Source of the DNA: Phlebiopsis flavidoalba
Lineage: Eukaryota; Basidiomycota; Agaricomycetes; Polyporales; Phanerochaetaceae
Length of the DNA stretch: 64,000 nt
Reading direction: 5' to 3'
Assembly: GCA_035772785.1 (NCBI GenBank)
Contig: JAOCPU010000002.1
Coordinates: 310,001 to 374,000 of the forward strand
Position numbers and translations under genes: made by a program. Under the pieces are notes generated by a model. The model had not been told where the DNA came from and made no database searches. It was given only the letters and a program-made list of their open reading frames with translations. Below are positions 26,334 through 38,613 of the stretch, one piece after another (within the stretch, counting starts at the first letter, position 1; the number at the start of each line of letters is the position of its first letter).

Positions 26334-27544
26334 TCACAAGAGGCTTCTAATGATACCATCACCCTCAACGAGGATGCACGGCCCGCCGTAGACCACCTTG
26401 TCTGCGAGCGCCGTTCTCCTTGATGTGTATTTGATGACCGTCTCGTCCTCGGCCCCGGGCTGAAGCCAGAGTGCAGGGATGGACAGAGCCTTTGCTTGCT
26501 CCAGAATCCCCAGGGTGACCTGTTCGCACTACATCCATAATCAGTTTCCGTCTGTGCGAACGACGTGAAGCAATGTAACGGTGCAGGGGGGAGAACCGAC
26601 CTTGGGCGGGGTGATGATGCTCACGGAGGTCTGCGTCGGGCTGGGCAGGTCCGCGAGTGTGTGATAAGCAAGGACCGATACTTGCCTTCGAGTTCGGCTT
26701 CCTTCTACTCAATGGACGGGACATCACATCGCTGGATGTTTTCTCAAGCGGAGGAATCTTACAGGGTGGATGGGAGTAACATCTTTACGCTACCGCGCCA
26801 GATACCACTTCAGCACCTGAAAGCAAGGGGCGCTCAAATTCGGCCTATCAGGGACATAAGCGCCCGACCCGATGCAGGGAGGGGGGGTCCCATGGTGACA
26901 CCCTTAAACATATTTTTGAAAAACCAGTTATATACTACTTTTATTCACTTCAAATGCTCTACTTTGTACTCTTTTGTGGTCCAGTACATATAGTTACACC
27001 CATTTCTCTGCAGAAACAGCACAGTTTGATGTGAGACACCATATTATGGATGTGGCGCTTGCGTTTTCAGAGATGCCCAGATCGAGATGCCATTGACATG
27101 AGGCCGCCAGCCAGGGCTCAAGGAGGGGTTGTCATCAGAATGACAAGGCAGGAGTGTCATTAAGGTACATTCAGGTATTGGGTAGTGATAATGTAGGACA
27201 GATTTACTTATCCTTTTACATGCATTTATGTTTAAGAAAAGATTGATTTTATTTGTCATATAAAATTGTAAAATAATTTGAAAATAATACGCAGGGGAGG
27301 GGGGTCGGTAGGTTGGCACCCTTAAGCGTAAAATGCGGCATCGGGGTCATGTATTCCGATCCCGAGCGCCCCTTTCCTGAAGAGGATATCTGTGAGGTGT
27401 CACTTTAAATCATTGTGTCTAGAGCTGGCACGTACCGGTTTGGTGCCCAAACTTGGTTTGATCCTTGGATGCGCCGACGAGCGTGGGGGACGCATACTTG
27501 GGGCAGACAGGAAGGTCTTCTTGATCTCTTTCAAAGACTGCCAT
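26334..27544 (-). CDS. CoA-binding domain protein (YccU-like, Rossmann fold)
   Basis: Fungal proteins of this group are small CoA/nucleotide-binding Rossmann proteins of uncertain role. Exon 1 (27544 down to about 27433) reads SLKEIKKTFLSAP and, after a shift, VGASKDQTKFG, the dinucleotide-binding turn. Exon 2 (about 26760-26605) reads KEAELEGK and LADLPSPTQTSVSIITPPK, with a GT donor immediately after. The last exon (26530-26334) reads VTLGILEQAKALSIPALW, LQPGAEDETVIKY, KVVYGGPCILVEGDGIIRS and stops at 26334; this exon is intact. Intron 1 is unusually long because it holds the MITE-like element at 26824-27375. A start at 27613 is also possible. Confidence 0.82.
26824..27375. mobile_element. 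hAT-like non-autonomous element (MITE) in an intron
   Basis: About 550 bases bounded by inverted ends: CAAGGGGCGCTCAAATTCGG on the left and, on the other strand at the right, AAAGGGGCGCTCGGGATCGG, both followed closely by CCGATGC. Flanks show a likely target duplication: CCTGAAAG (26816-26823) and CCTGAAGA (27376-27383), six of eight identical from the left. The core (26910-27290) is AT-rich and has no transposase frame. Short purine-rich direct repeats (GGGAGGGGGG...CACCCTTAA) sit inside both ends. Eight-base duplications and CARGGG-type ends fit the hAT superfamily. The assignment rests on ends and length only. Confidence 0.65.
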
Positions 27545-27619
27545 GGTAGTAGGAAGTACGAAGGTGCAAGCTCGGACAGCCCGGCTCACGAGTATCGGAG
27601 ACATCGGAAACAATACGGC

Positions 27620-29126
27620 TGTCTCAAGCTACTCGTGACTCGGCTCTGGCACGCTCGCCAGCTCGTGTAGCATGATCGCTATTTATAGGTCCCGGATTTC
27701 GGACTGGTCTGTGATGGCTCATGATATTAAGGTATTGAACCTAGAAAGATTGAGCAAAAAAGCTGTCACCCAGTCTGAAGTCGGATTGTCGATACACTGT
27801 CGTCGTGCAAAGCAATCAACCGCGACCAAGCCTTGACGAGTGAAAACCGACACGGCGATCCCCGTTAACAACCACCGATCTTTCCCGCGCAAAGTGACCA
27901 TCCGGGCAACAGTCGAGCGTGCGATTACATGGTCTAACGATAGTCGGTGCCTGACTCCAGTAGAGAATCGCGGTATACGTCGTGTCCGAGTCTCTCGTAG
28001 CCACCAGGATGGAACGTTCGTGAATCGACTCTGCAGCAGTCAGATTCACTTATACGCGCACCGTACGATCTATTCCTTGCAGTTCAACCATGCCGTCATG
28101 AATCTGGACATACGTGCTGGACGGCTCCCCCGGCCGGAATTCATTCGAAGTGTTTATTACATACGTACGTTTTCCACGCATCACGGATTGGCTGCAAGCG
28201 ATTGTTTTCCGAGTCACTCGTGGCTCGCGCGACCCTGTGAGAGCATAATTTTGTCGCGGCGGAGCCCCGGCAGCGGGATGTTGACATGGATAGTGTGGTG
28301 TCGCATGTCTAGTGTGTGCAATGGCCCAATTACTCTGAGTCGATTTCGTCACGATTTCGTGGCACCGATTCTTGCTAAGGAAACCATTGTGTGGGTGGTT
28401 TCCGCGTCGGGCTGGGCCTGACTCTCTCGGCTTGATATTAGCCTGTAGGGAGAGCGGCGGATGGAGACAGCCGAGGTCTACCGCCAGGAGGAGCTCGGCA
28501 TGGTTGGGATTCGGGAACAATGCATGGGAAAAGAACATTTGTTGCTGAGCATTCATACAGACGTGCTCCCCGCGGAGATCCTGAACTTTGCGTGAGCCCG
28601 GCACGTATATCGCACACAACATCGTTTATACTCTCAGACGCAAAATAGAGGATGGAACGATGTTGTTAATGTATGAAAGAGTGCAAAAGACGTCTGCCAT
28701 TTTGTACTTGCCAGTGATATAATCACGGCTGTTAGCCTGTAAGAGACACAGCGACGGCGGGTCGCCAACAATGCGCGCTGACGAACGTCGACGGGGTCGC
28801 GGTGAGTCTTCCCTTCCCCACCCTCCCTAGAAAAGGAAGAACAAGGAGCAGCGTCATATTTGCCTTTGTTTGGTGGCGTTCCTTGATCAACAATTTCGAC
28901 CAAGCGCCTCCCGTCTTGTTATCCTGGGGGAGGTCCCCCTTTCCTCGACGAGCCTTCGCCTCTCAGAGCCCTCCTCGAAGAACGGACCTCGCACCGTCGT
29001 TCAGGGTAACACTTCGACCGATCCGGCTCGCTCGTTTCTTGTTTGTTCTTTATTATTTTCCTTAATCTTTTATTCTCCACAAGCTCTAAAAGTTGCGCCA
29101 CCGCCTAGTTTTTCTACCATTTTATC
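27620..29126. other. Gene-poor stretch before G-alpha; one long open frame
   Basis: The only long frame is on the minus strand at 28050-28622 (190 codons, no stop). It is rich in His, Arg and Pro and lacks any motif I recognise, so it may be chance. Bases 28800-29126 are C/T-rich and probably contain the G-alpha promoter and leader. Confidence 0.35.
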
Positions 29127-30774
29127 ATGGGTTGTGTGCAGTCCACGGGCGTTGACGAAGAGGCTAAGGCCCGTGCGTAGCTATTCAAACATCACAAACC
29201 TTCTTGCACTCACTCTGCATAGGCAACGATGAGATCGAGAACCAGTTGAAGAGGGACCGCGCAATGGCGAAGAACGAGATTAAGATGTTGCTGCTTGGAG
29301 CCGGAGAGACTTCGTCGGGCAAGGTGCGTTGGCAAAAGTTCACACAACAATGCGAGCGCCGCTTGACCGCCGAAACGCAGTCCACTGTCCTCAAGCAGAT
29401 GAAGCTCATCCACCATGGCGGCTACAACGACTCTGAGCGCGAGTCGTACAACAGAGATCATCTACTTCCTAACACCATCCAGATCATTCCAAATGTCCAT
29501 GCGGTGCGGTTTTCCTCGTCCCTCGTCCGCTGTCATGTCTTGAACTTCCTCAACCCACGGGCTTCACAGACCATTTAGGCGACTCCTTTAATCTCACATC
29601 ATATGACGTCGTAGTGCCTTTTCTGGAAGCCATGCCTACAATTGGACATATCCTAACTGTCCGTCCCAAAGAACGATGCGCACGATCTACTCACGTTCCA
29701 TTTGTCAATCCTCGATTTCCTCGGCCAGGTCAACTCGATGGCGACCTTCGTTTCCAGGTGACATGATCATCAATTATGCCGATGCGATTCGTCGCCCTGG
29801 ACTATCAAAATGGAATTCTGGATGGATCCCGGCGTTCCGGGAAGCAAGGTCAGTTCCGCCGCTCCAGAGCGAATTCCGAACTCACTCACGACTACTCCGC
29901 TGTGTACTACTTGACCTTAACATGAACATTCTTGACGCGCCCATGTCTGCGTCAGACTACCTGCCCAACGGACTTTTCAGGATATCCTGCCGTTTTCTCG
30001 AGGCTGGATGTGCAAAACGAGTGAAGAACAACCGGATCCAGGCAGATCACCGAGACATTCATCGTTCAACGTAAGTTTGGCGAATTGACGTATAGGACTG
30101 TTCGACGTCGGTGGTCAACGATCGGAGCGTAAGAAGTTGAATACATTGCTTCGAGAACGTCACTGCGCTGGTATTCCTGGTCAGTTTGAGCGAATATGAC
30201 CAGATGTTGTACGAAGATGAGAGCGGCGTCGTAAGTGAAATTTCTCGTTTTCCCCAGTTTCCACGTAGTAAACCGTATCCCAGAACCGTATGCAAGAAGC
30301 CTTGACTCTCTTCGACTCAATATGTAACTCGCGATGGTTCGTCAAGACGTCGATTGTGAGGCTCGCGCATTGGCATCTATGTATGACATATTGACTAACC
30401 TTCGGCTAGATCCTGTTCACTCAACAAGATCGACCTTTTCGCGGAGAAGCTGCCAAGACCTGTCCCCGCTATTTGGTGACTACTTCCCGGATTTCAACGG
30501 CGGTGACAACTACTACTGACGCCGCGTGCTCGTATCTCCTTCAACGCTATTCGTATCCCTGAACCAAAAGCGCAGCGACAAAGCAGATCTATGCGCACTA
30601 TACATGTGCAACAGATACCAACCTAGATCAATGTGCGTCACCTTCAAAGTCCTTGTCACTTCACTGGGATGACACATTTTGCTCATGCACGTTTACATCC
30701 AACAGTCGTGCTGAGCGCGATCCAGGACATTCTTCTACAACTGCAACCTGCGGGACATAGGCGGTCTGTTGTAA
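29127..30774 (+). CDS. Heterotrimeric G-protein alpha subunit
   Basis: A membrane-bound GTPase that transmits receptor signals such as pheromone or nutrient. [15 protein letters not shown] gives Gly2 for myristoylation and Cys3 for palmitoylation. After a short intron come [19 protein letters not shown] and the P-loop. The P-loop reads GAGE-TS-SGK, then a 57-base intron (29324-29380), then [17 protein letters not shown]; the TS pair at 29309-29314 is not in the normal GAGESGKST. Later blocks: [27 protein letters not shown] (30101), [31 protein letters not shown] (30420), [13 protein letters not shown], the G5 motif TCATDTNQ (30602) and, after a one-base shift, [12 protein letters not shown]. 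The fourth-from-last residue is Gly, so the pertussis-toxin cysteine is absent. Several indels disrupt the middle. Confidence 0.95.
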
Positions 30775-33700
30775 GAAGTTCTGTGTAACAGATGCTAGAA
30801 CGGCTCGAGCTCGTGGCCCTCAGCCAAGGGCCTGGTTCTTGTTTTTGTTGGTTTCTCTCCGGTCATTGTTTCGGCAACATATGCATCATCTAGCGGTCAT
30901 TATTTTTCCTACTCGCTGGAAAAAAAACCTCTTTCATATCCCGCACATTGTTCGATCATGGTCTTTCACGCCCAACAGCATCCCACGCCCCGCCACCACC
31001 GTGCGTTTTCGACGTGTTCCGGCCACGAGCTCAGCCGCCGTTTTCTTCTTCTTTTGATGCTTCACGTCTTTGATGCACGTATCCTGGATCTCACTTTATC
31101 GTTCATGTTTCATGTCTCTTGCGCCCCTTCTCGAGTGTGCCAGGTCCGGGAGGCCTTTCTCTTTATTCCCTTTATATTGTTGATGTGGTGGTGGTCCCCT
31201 CTTTTCCTTCTTTGTTTTAATACTTAATTCCACACGTTGTTGTCAGGTACCTTACAGGATATATACCAACTACTTCCTTACCCTCGTCTCCTTTTTAGTT
31301 ACTCGTCCGCCCTCGGGTACAACGGATGCACGTTCGCCTCTGTATACTCACCTCACCTCGCATCGCGGCAAACTCTCGATAGTCAGCTGTTCCCAAGCGA
31401 AACGCAGTTGGTACCTGTGCTCACCAGTCACACCTAGACTTCCGCCCATCGCAGCTGACCACGAGCCACTCGATGTACTCTCACACACAAGCCTTGGGAA
31501 CACTGTGTTTGATGATGACAGTGCGGTACGCACTCCTTACTCTGCATCTGCTTATACACTCGCTCACGCTGCACTTATGACAGGACAGGTTGATAATAGT
31601 GCGCCACGGCGTCGTTCGGAGCATCGCGCCTCTATACATGGCTTGTGGTCCCACGAGGCTCGCGGCGTCTGTCCCAGGGATGTGCCGCTCGCGCGGGCGA
31701 TGCATAGAGCGTGCAGCATCACGTCGGGGACAGCCCCACGGACCGCGCGGACGGCTATGGGGATTGGACGACCGCTGCTTGTGTGCTGGGCTGCGCTTGT
31801 GCCGACGGGACGCTCCGAGGCGTCGGAGACAGTCGTGGCGGGCGAGGGTGGTCGGGGGCATGTAGTGTTCGAGTGACTCGGGGCCTCGCGCCATGCAGGG
31901 TAGATGGCACAATAGGCATACCCGGGGACCTCTTTGACGTGTGCAGAGCGGGTGATGCGTAGTTGGAAACAGCCATGTAGGTGATGTGGATTTCTTGTGT
32001 GGACGAAGTGTGCTGATGGATGTCTGTTACATAGGCTTTAGAATGTCGCTCCGTGGACGTCTGCTTAGGGCCCTTCGCATTTAGCTGCTGGCTGGGGTGA
32101 TCGCGGAAATACGCAGGCAGATCTTATATGGGTGATGGCCGTGCGCTGGGTATCCTATTCATTTTGGGTCTTTTATGGGCCCGAGCTAATAGTGCGCTCG
32201 CAGTGTTTGAATGTGTACTGCTCGCCTCGTGTATGTCTCGAGTGGTGGATCGGAGCTAGGTCATTTCAGACAGGCCCGGTCAACGCAATCAGGTCCTTGA
32301 TCCATGTGTGGCGTGAGTCCATGTACGCTACACATCTAGTGACCACTCATCAGTTAGTTTTGTGCTGTAGGCTTTATATCTTGCTCAAGGCCACGACATT
32401 GATCGTGCTTGAATAACCTGCAGATCTACCTCGAGTATGTTTCTTCCGCCACTCGCTCCAACGCTTAGTGACTAATGACATTTTTGAAGCTCGTCTCTGA
32501 TTCACCCCATTTGAACTCGGCTTCTCAAAGCCATTATCATCAGGATATCCATCGAATTGAAGACGAATGAGATAGATTAAAACCAAGATGGGCTCTTTAA
32601 AAAAGGCTATATTAATTGCAATCTCTGTCGAGTCAGACGTAGTAATCAGGCTTTTCTACTATATCACCTTCCGTCTAGGAATGTGTAATCCATCCAGTGC
32701 TTATATTTTCCAAATGGACTCCAAAACGGCTATTCCTTAACAAACAACGATAGAGTTTGGACTCCAGCTACTTGGCTCCATCATCACCTGGTAGGTGCAT
32801 AACTTGAGCCAAGCTTTGTGAGCTGATTCTCCGAGACGATTTCATCTCACGTTTGGCCAAAAATACGCGTCCAGAGTGCAGTTTTTGGACGGAGTGTAAG
32901 AGCGTATACATGCACATGACGGTGTGGACAGCACGAGGTGAAGGTGTCAAAATCGATGGTGAGGTATGATGCCTACGACGTTTGCCATATGGTGGGTGCG
33001 TACCGGATGAGAATTTTTGTCTATGCCTGTCGAACGCCCGTAAAGTATGCGTCAGGCCGTAGAACAACGCGACTGTCACGACGGTCTGACGGGAAATCCA
33101 TGTTTCCTGCCGTCGTCGGAAGGCATGGCTTCTTGAGATCACCCTCGATCATTACGCTCTATACCTATTACTTGGACGTGATAATGAGCGATAGTTGACT
33201 ACGAATGTGGGCTAGTAACATGCCACAAGATATACATATTGGTACGAGAATGCAGTGACTTCAAGGTGAGTTATGGCGGGACTACGGTAGAAATCATGCC
33301 AATGCCACCAGACCGGCTCATCGATTATCGATTATGTACGATGACCCGTTCACGATACATGGAAGTGCCGTAATTGTAACCCAAGGAGCATGAACGGAGG
33401 TATTTAAGTATACTGTAGCGCCATTTGGCGTCTCTCATGGAGCATACGACTAGGGCTTTCTCAATTCTACTACAACGTATACACACCCTCATGCGTTCAC
33501 AAATAATGTAAACAGCCTTCGGGTCTACCGCAGCAGATGCGATGTGCGTGTCCCGAGAATCATATTTCCAAGAAGATAAAAACAATAACATGAGTAGGAG
33601 CTCATGCTGCGGGCACAGAATTCTAGCCAAGCAGAGGTAAGATACGATGCAGTTTCAGGCAAGAAGTGATAGGTATATACTAGGGATGGGCAAACAAGCA

Positions 33701-34025
33701 AGCCATGAATGTGCTTGGAGTAGAATAATCAATAGATGCGAATAGTGAACCTGTAGCTGTCTTCTGAATAGTTATTCAATAGCGAAAATCACATCATAGG
33801 TTCTCGGGGTGAGTGTGCGAGGTCGGTAGAGATTGGAAGCACATAGTGCTGTAGCACATTGTTCGCAGCCTCGCGGGGGATATGGTGAAGAAGGAATATA
33901 GAATGACGCAGTATGTCTCCCTGGGTAGTCACATTGTCCGCACCACGCTCGCATTCTGCATGGTGTATGTGCGGACCTCGGATCTTCCGATCAGCAGAGC
34001 AGGCCCCCTTTCAAAATCCTCATGG
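30775..34025. other. 3.2 kb without a recognisable gene
   Basis: The first 450 bases are pyrimidine-rich. Between 31481 and 31976 there is a GC-rich block open in several frames on both strands (up to 143 codons on the minus strand), rich in Arg, Pro and Ser with no known motif; high GC alone can create such frames. From 32000 the stretch is AT-richer with short frames only. Confidence 0.4.
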
Positions 34026-35520
34026 TTACACTTCATATCTCAGTAAGCCACGGTGTTGTAGAAGCTGCTGAGCCGTAAGTCGCTCGGCAGAGATCAAGAC
34101 GAATGCATTGCACGAATGAAATCTGCGGCAAGTCCCGATGTCTTCTTCATTCAGGTTCTTGTAATTCCTCAATGCGTCCTCTATGGTTACTGGAAAGAAA
34201 TCCGACACTCTCCACCATTTTACCTGAGTCAACAGTCCTTGAATGTGTCCCTATAAGAGATGAATATGAAGTTTTGCGTACCTTCGGGGTCAAAATACTG
34301 TTTTGCGCACTCAGTTGCTCCACATTTTGGAGGGAAAGGTCTCTCCGGTGAACTCGATCATCTTGGCAAGATGGTCATCTTCGATACACCAGTCATCACC
34401 TTCCATCGACTGGGTGAAATAGCCACCTGCCAACCAGCATCTCGAATGCCTAGGTCGCGCGGTAGCGCAATAAGCCACATACGTGACAAGAATTGAAGAA
34501 GTCTCGAGATGAGCAAATCACTCACAAGGCAGCCGACGGACCATTATATCGATAGCCGTAGTCGGAACTCTGATTGAAGGATAACTTCTGGAGCCCGCAG
34601 AGAGTAGGCACTAAACTGGTGTTTACTGTGGGATTTCTGCGGTCCCATTGTGCTGGTCAAACACCTAGGGTTAGATCCCATCGAACTTTCACAAACGGCT
34701 GCAAGTACCTTGCCCCAAAGTGTCACTAGTGAGACTTTGATCCCTCTTGCACATTTCAATATCACAATTCCATGTTATCATCGGGGCGGTTAGGTAACGG
34801 TCCATGATTCAGTGAACTGCTTCGCGGCGCCTTCATCTTTCAACCATTGAGATATATCATCTGCGCCCATCCATAGATCTGGAAAAGAAGGTGTCGGGTT
34901 TAACATCTGAAACGCCACGGGAAGTTGAGATTGATTGGCCTCCTGAGTGGGAATGACAAATACCTGTGTGTACTATACTAGGCTCCGTGTGTATTATGCG
35001 AAGGGTTGTTTCACGAGACCTGTGCCAGCACGAGCCGCACGATGTATGGGGGAATGAGTCTTCGTGGTGGAGGTGCGACGGAAAGTGGCGAAGTCAGAGC
35101 CTAGAAGGGTCATTGCGATGCAGTGGTGCGCCGGAAAAAAAAAACGCCGTTCTCGTGGGATTTGAGTAATTCGTTCAGAAGACGCGGTAGGAGACTCGTG
35201 TCCGCCGTTCTCACTGATCTTGCGCGTCAATTTCTGACTCTAGCCACTGTTTTATTACTATGCTGCTCCGTCGCGACATCTCGTGTCAAAATCTTGACTG
35301 CCACGTATGCTCCGGCTGTTCCCGGCCTTCAATGAGGCGTTAGTTAGTCCTGTCTTGTCCCGCTCTGAGGGCTGGAAAAATGATGACTCACGAGAGCTGT
35401 ATCGGTATCAGGCGGCGAGGTAAGTCGCCCGAGGACCTCCCGCCTACCTACAACGCCTCTCTCCGAGCTTACGATGAGGAGTGCATACCGCTCGTTCAAT
35501 ACTAGTCTCCCCACGAGGGA
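34026..35520 (-). CDS. SRPK-like protein kinase, copy 2 (frame-damaged)
   Basis: A serine/threonine kinase of the SRPK-like group expanded in basidiomycetes. Down the minus strand: LNERYALL and a weak glycine loop (35500-35450), AYVAVKILTRDVATEQHSNK (35310), HHCIAMTLLGSDFATFRRTS (35120), SIVHT, then a 57-base intron (34907-34963) that splits the catalytic Asp codon, DVKPD, ADDISQWL, GPLPNRPDDNMEL, SLRAPEVILQSEF (34590), EMLVGRWLFHPVDG-like, HLAKMIEFTGE, and ERLTAQQLLQHRGLL near the end. The DFG region reads HFGA in one frame and VTLWGK in another, so it cannot be settled. Frames change often. It could be an old pseudogene or a real gene with sequencing errors. Copy 1 lies at 38614-40385 on the same strand. 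Confidence 0.75.
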
Positions 35521-37931
35521 TAAAACAGTCCGGTCGGTGGCCTCCGAGTTCGCAGGGACCCGTCGCCCTTTGACACACATAGGTGATCATTGGTGCTGCT
35601 GCTTGATCTTGCTAGCCACCAATAGACTGTTACTGGTTCAAAACCAATAGCGTATGGATTCAGCAGCCTCGGCACCAGAGGCATAAGGGACATAGTAAAC
35701 ACACAAGTTTTTGGGTGGAGTATCGCTACAGGACAAAGGGCGATGATTGTTCAGGGTGGGTAGAAGGTTCCAATGGCAACCAAGTACGCCAAGTCGGTGT
35801 ATATATACAGTTGTCGTACGGTGACAGGAGACGCTGCTCACTGCACACCTCTCAGGCGCATCTCCACCACATATACTAGTGATATTCGTTATAGGATATC
35901 CTACGGGCATTAACCTAGGAGCCACCGCCACGCCACTACTACGGGCGGTAATGTGTGATCGGAATGATGCGCAGTCTCGTAGATGGTTATGGGGCATATG
36001 CCACATGCCATCAAATGCAACTAAACACGAAGAGACCTAAAATCGGATTGCCAAACGGATTGCAGGAAGGATTAAGGTTTGGCTCAGTAGGGACTGTCTT
36101 CCGTGAGCAGCACGGCATATCCAATTTGAAATGTCATCGGCGCAGCTTAATTTAAACCCTATTAATTGATAATCGCTCTTCGAGACCGTTCCTGGGTATC
36201 CAAAAATTATCTGAGGCATGGAATCCACAATTTCAGGACCATTACGATCAACCACTGAAAAAACGAGCTCTATCCCCAAGTCCTCAGTAGTATTTTTTCT
36301 CAATGTTTGCCCCATACAAAGATATTGACTCACTGAGGAGAGACCCAATCGGTGGAACAATCCTTACTGAGGTAGTGTTCGATAATATAAGTATATATAT
36401 CTGCTGCACTACATATGGAACCTCATGAAGATATCATGGAGTTACTTCATCCTCCAACCACCGTGACGTCGGGTGCAGGTAAGAGTGAAGGAGACAATGA
36501 CTGACAACATGGGCGAGGCGTACTAATAGAATCCTTCATGACTTAAAGCCTCAAAACGTCACTGGGCTGCTGTCATAACGGCAACAGCTGTCCCTGGGAA
36601 TAGCGACTGACTCTGCAACGCCGCCTATCTTTTCACGTCGACTGTTGTTGGTCGCCTGGACCGGAGCGAGCAGTTTGAGAGCGCGGCTACCTAGTTGTGG
36701 TCTATAGCTGAGTTGGCGTAATTTCGGGTGATCACGCGATCTGGTAAGCAAGGTGAGTTGTTTGTCGAAGCTAATCGCTTACAAACGCTGGCCGCGATGT
36801 CGTAGCTGACCTTCCCCCGTCCCAACGGGCTCACAAAGCACGTCCAAGCATGCACTCGTCTCGAACGCGTTGAAGAAATTTCGTGCCATTTCTTGTCGTT
36901 TCCTTGTGTTATACCAGCTACATCGTCAGTTGTCCGTAACGAACATGACACACGACTTCTATATTGCATCAGAAGCTATGCCATCCCATGTCCTCCGCTC
37001 AAAAGAGTACAGCCTCGGTCCACTGCCCCATTCTTGAGCATATACAACCGCGGGGGTGCTGGTGACGGTATCTTGATATTTGGGCCTGTCTCCTATGATA
37101 ACTTGTGTCTTTCCACAGCAGGCACTGTCGAGTAGAATATCAAGACCACCCGCGCTGGGAAAGCATGTGCCGTACCCATGAAAGGGTGTAGTCAATACGC
37201 GGAGCGACGACTGCATCTTCGCGCCGCCTCAACTGATCAGGAGCGGCCATGTCCGAATCAAATCCCACGTACTTTCATCCTGAGGAATGTTGATTTATAT
37301 TGGCAGCAGTCACGCTTGGAACCCCCACTGAATTGGACCCTTTCCCCGTCGGTGGTAATTCCGAGATGAAAACCCTCCGATCGTCAACCTGTGGTTGGCT
37401 AGGTGTTTTTCCTGTTTCTCTGTCTGAGCACCAATTTGGTTAAAAAAGTACTTTTTCCTCAACTGTTATAAGAGTAAATTCCTTTCATTTGAGCACAGAT
37501 ATCGCATATGCAACGCGAAAACAAAGGTATGCTCAGCACCGATGGGAACGACTGACAGAACTTCCAAGAAAGAAGCTACCCCTAAGAAGCGCTCCTTTAG
37601 TGACCCACCGTCACCGTCTGCCTAGGACGCCCGATTTCGCCACATCTTCGCAGCATTCTGACGCGCAAAGGTACATAGCAGCAAGGGTCAGTCGAGAGAA
37701 ACAAGTCGCGCTGTGTCCACCGCCCGAGCATTATACTTGCATGGAAGCGCGTGTGCTATTTCACAGACCACGGCATATAAAAGGATTCATCAAGCGTACA
37801 TCTCCTGATTAGGTTCACGCCTCGAGAAAGGCTCCTCCCTCGAGAAGGCCCCACCGCCTCGACTCCCGTACGTGCTATTCAATGCGGCAACTTGAGTAAA
37901 ATCAAAAGATAATTTATTACTTGCACGTAGG
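35521..37931. other. Intergenic; no gene recognised
   Basis: Minus-strand frames just above kinase copy 2 (to about 36000) may contain its first exon, but nothing diagnostic is seen. A 107-codon minus frame at 36037-36360 carries ADDISNWI, resembling the kinase-family motif ADDISxWL, without other kinase blocks. From 36500 to 37900 there are only short frames. Confidence 0.35.
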
Positions 37932-38309
37932 ATGACGTTGCTATGCGAAGCTGTAGTAGACGTTGCGGTCATATGGACTGGACCCGCGAAAGTGCAGATC
38001 GCAATTCTTGGGACCGAAGTCAAGGCAGAGCACGAGAGAAGGGTTAGGCAGTATTGCTCGCCACAACGTACCGTATGCAACTACGGCGAGGATTCGGTGC
38101 GCTATCGCATTGTCTCAAACACGGGTGCGGACTCACTCGATGTGTCGGCTTTTGTTCTTATCAGCAAGGTAGACCATACCGGCGGTATCAATCCTTGTGA
38201 ACGCGAGCACATCACCGTGACATATAAACGCCGCAACAAAGAGCTCGGAACATGCCATGTATATGCGAACCACTTCGAAGACGAATGTTCCGCGTCGGAA
38301 GATGAGTGA
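37932..38309 (+). CDS. Unrecognised small family, copy A
   Basis: Two exons. Exon 1 (to 38096) reads DVAVIWTGPAK and KAEHERRVR, then after a one-base shift SIARHNVPYATTARIR. The intron 38097-38164 is in phase 2, giving CG|C at the Arg. Exon 2 (38165-38309) reads KVDHTGGINPCEREHITVTY, KRRNKELGTCHVYANHFED and an acidic Ser/Glu tail before the stop. Four other copies downstream have the same exon split and motif order. No signal peptide or membrane helix is evident, so it looks cytosolic. I do not recognise the family. It lies just downstream of the 3' end of kinase copy 1, in opposite orientation. Upstream exons may be missing. Confidence 0.6.
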   Translation: MTLLCEAVVDVAVIWTGPAKVQIAILGTEVKAEHERRVRQYCSPQRTVCNYGEDSVRYRIVSNTGADSLDVSAFVLISKVDHTGGINPCEREHITVTYKRRNKELGTCHVYANHFEDECSASEDE

Positions 38310-38613
38310 AGATTATCCACTGAGGATTTCGGTGCGATGTCGTTGGCCCTCGGTAGAGCTTCACTCATTTGTCCCGTGCCCGCGGGTACTTCTATTTTTT
38401 ATGTTGAGATTGAGACGCAGAAATACGCTGTTTGATGCAGAGAGCCACGGTGGTCTTCATGGTCGTGCAGGACATTGAACAGGACTGACGGGAGCAGGCA
38501 CAAGTTATGCTACTAGTAGGCCGATAAGTATCGTTTGGACCTCGTTGCAGACTTCACATCGTATGACTCCTTTGACGTTATGAAACAGTATGCAGCAATC
38601 ATCTCCTAAGCAT

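Noticed and set aside
28050..28622. 190-codon minus-strand ORF upstream of G-alpha
   Set aside because: Composition is His/Arg/Pro-rich with no motif and a plus-strand ORF of similar length overlaps it; not enough to call a gene.
31481..31976. GC-rich 143-codon minus-strand ORF as a gene
   Set aside because: Several frames on both strands are open at once, as expected from high GC, and none has a recognisable motif or intron pattern.
36037..36360. Third SRPK-like kinase suggested by ADDISNWI
   Set aside because: A single short motif; no VAVK, catalytic loop or APE block nearby.
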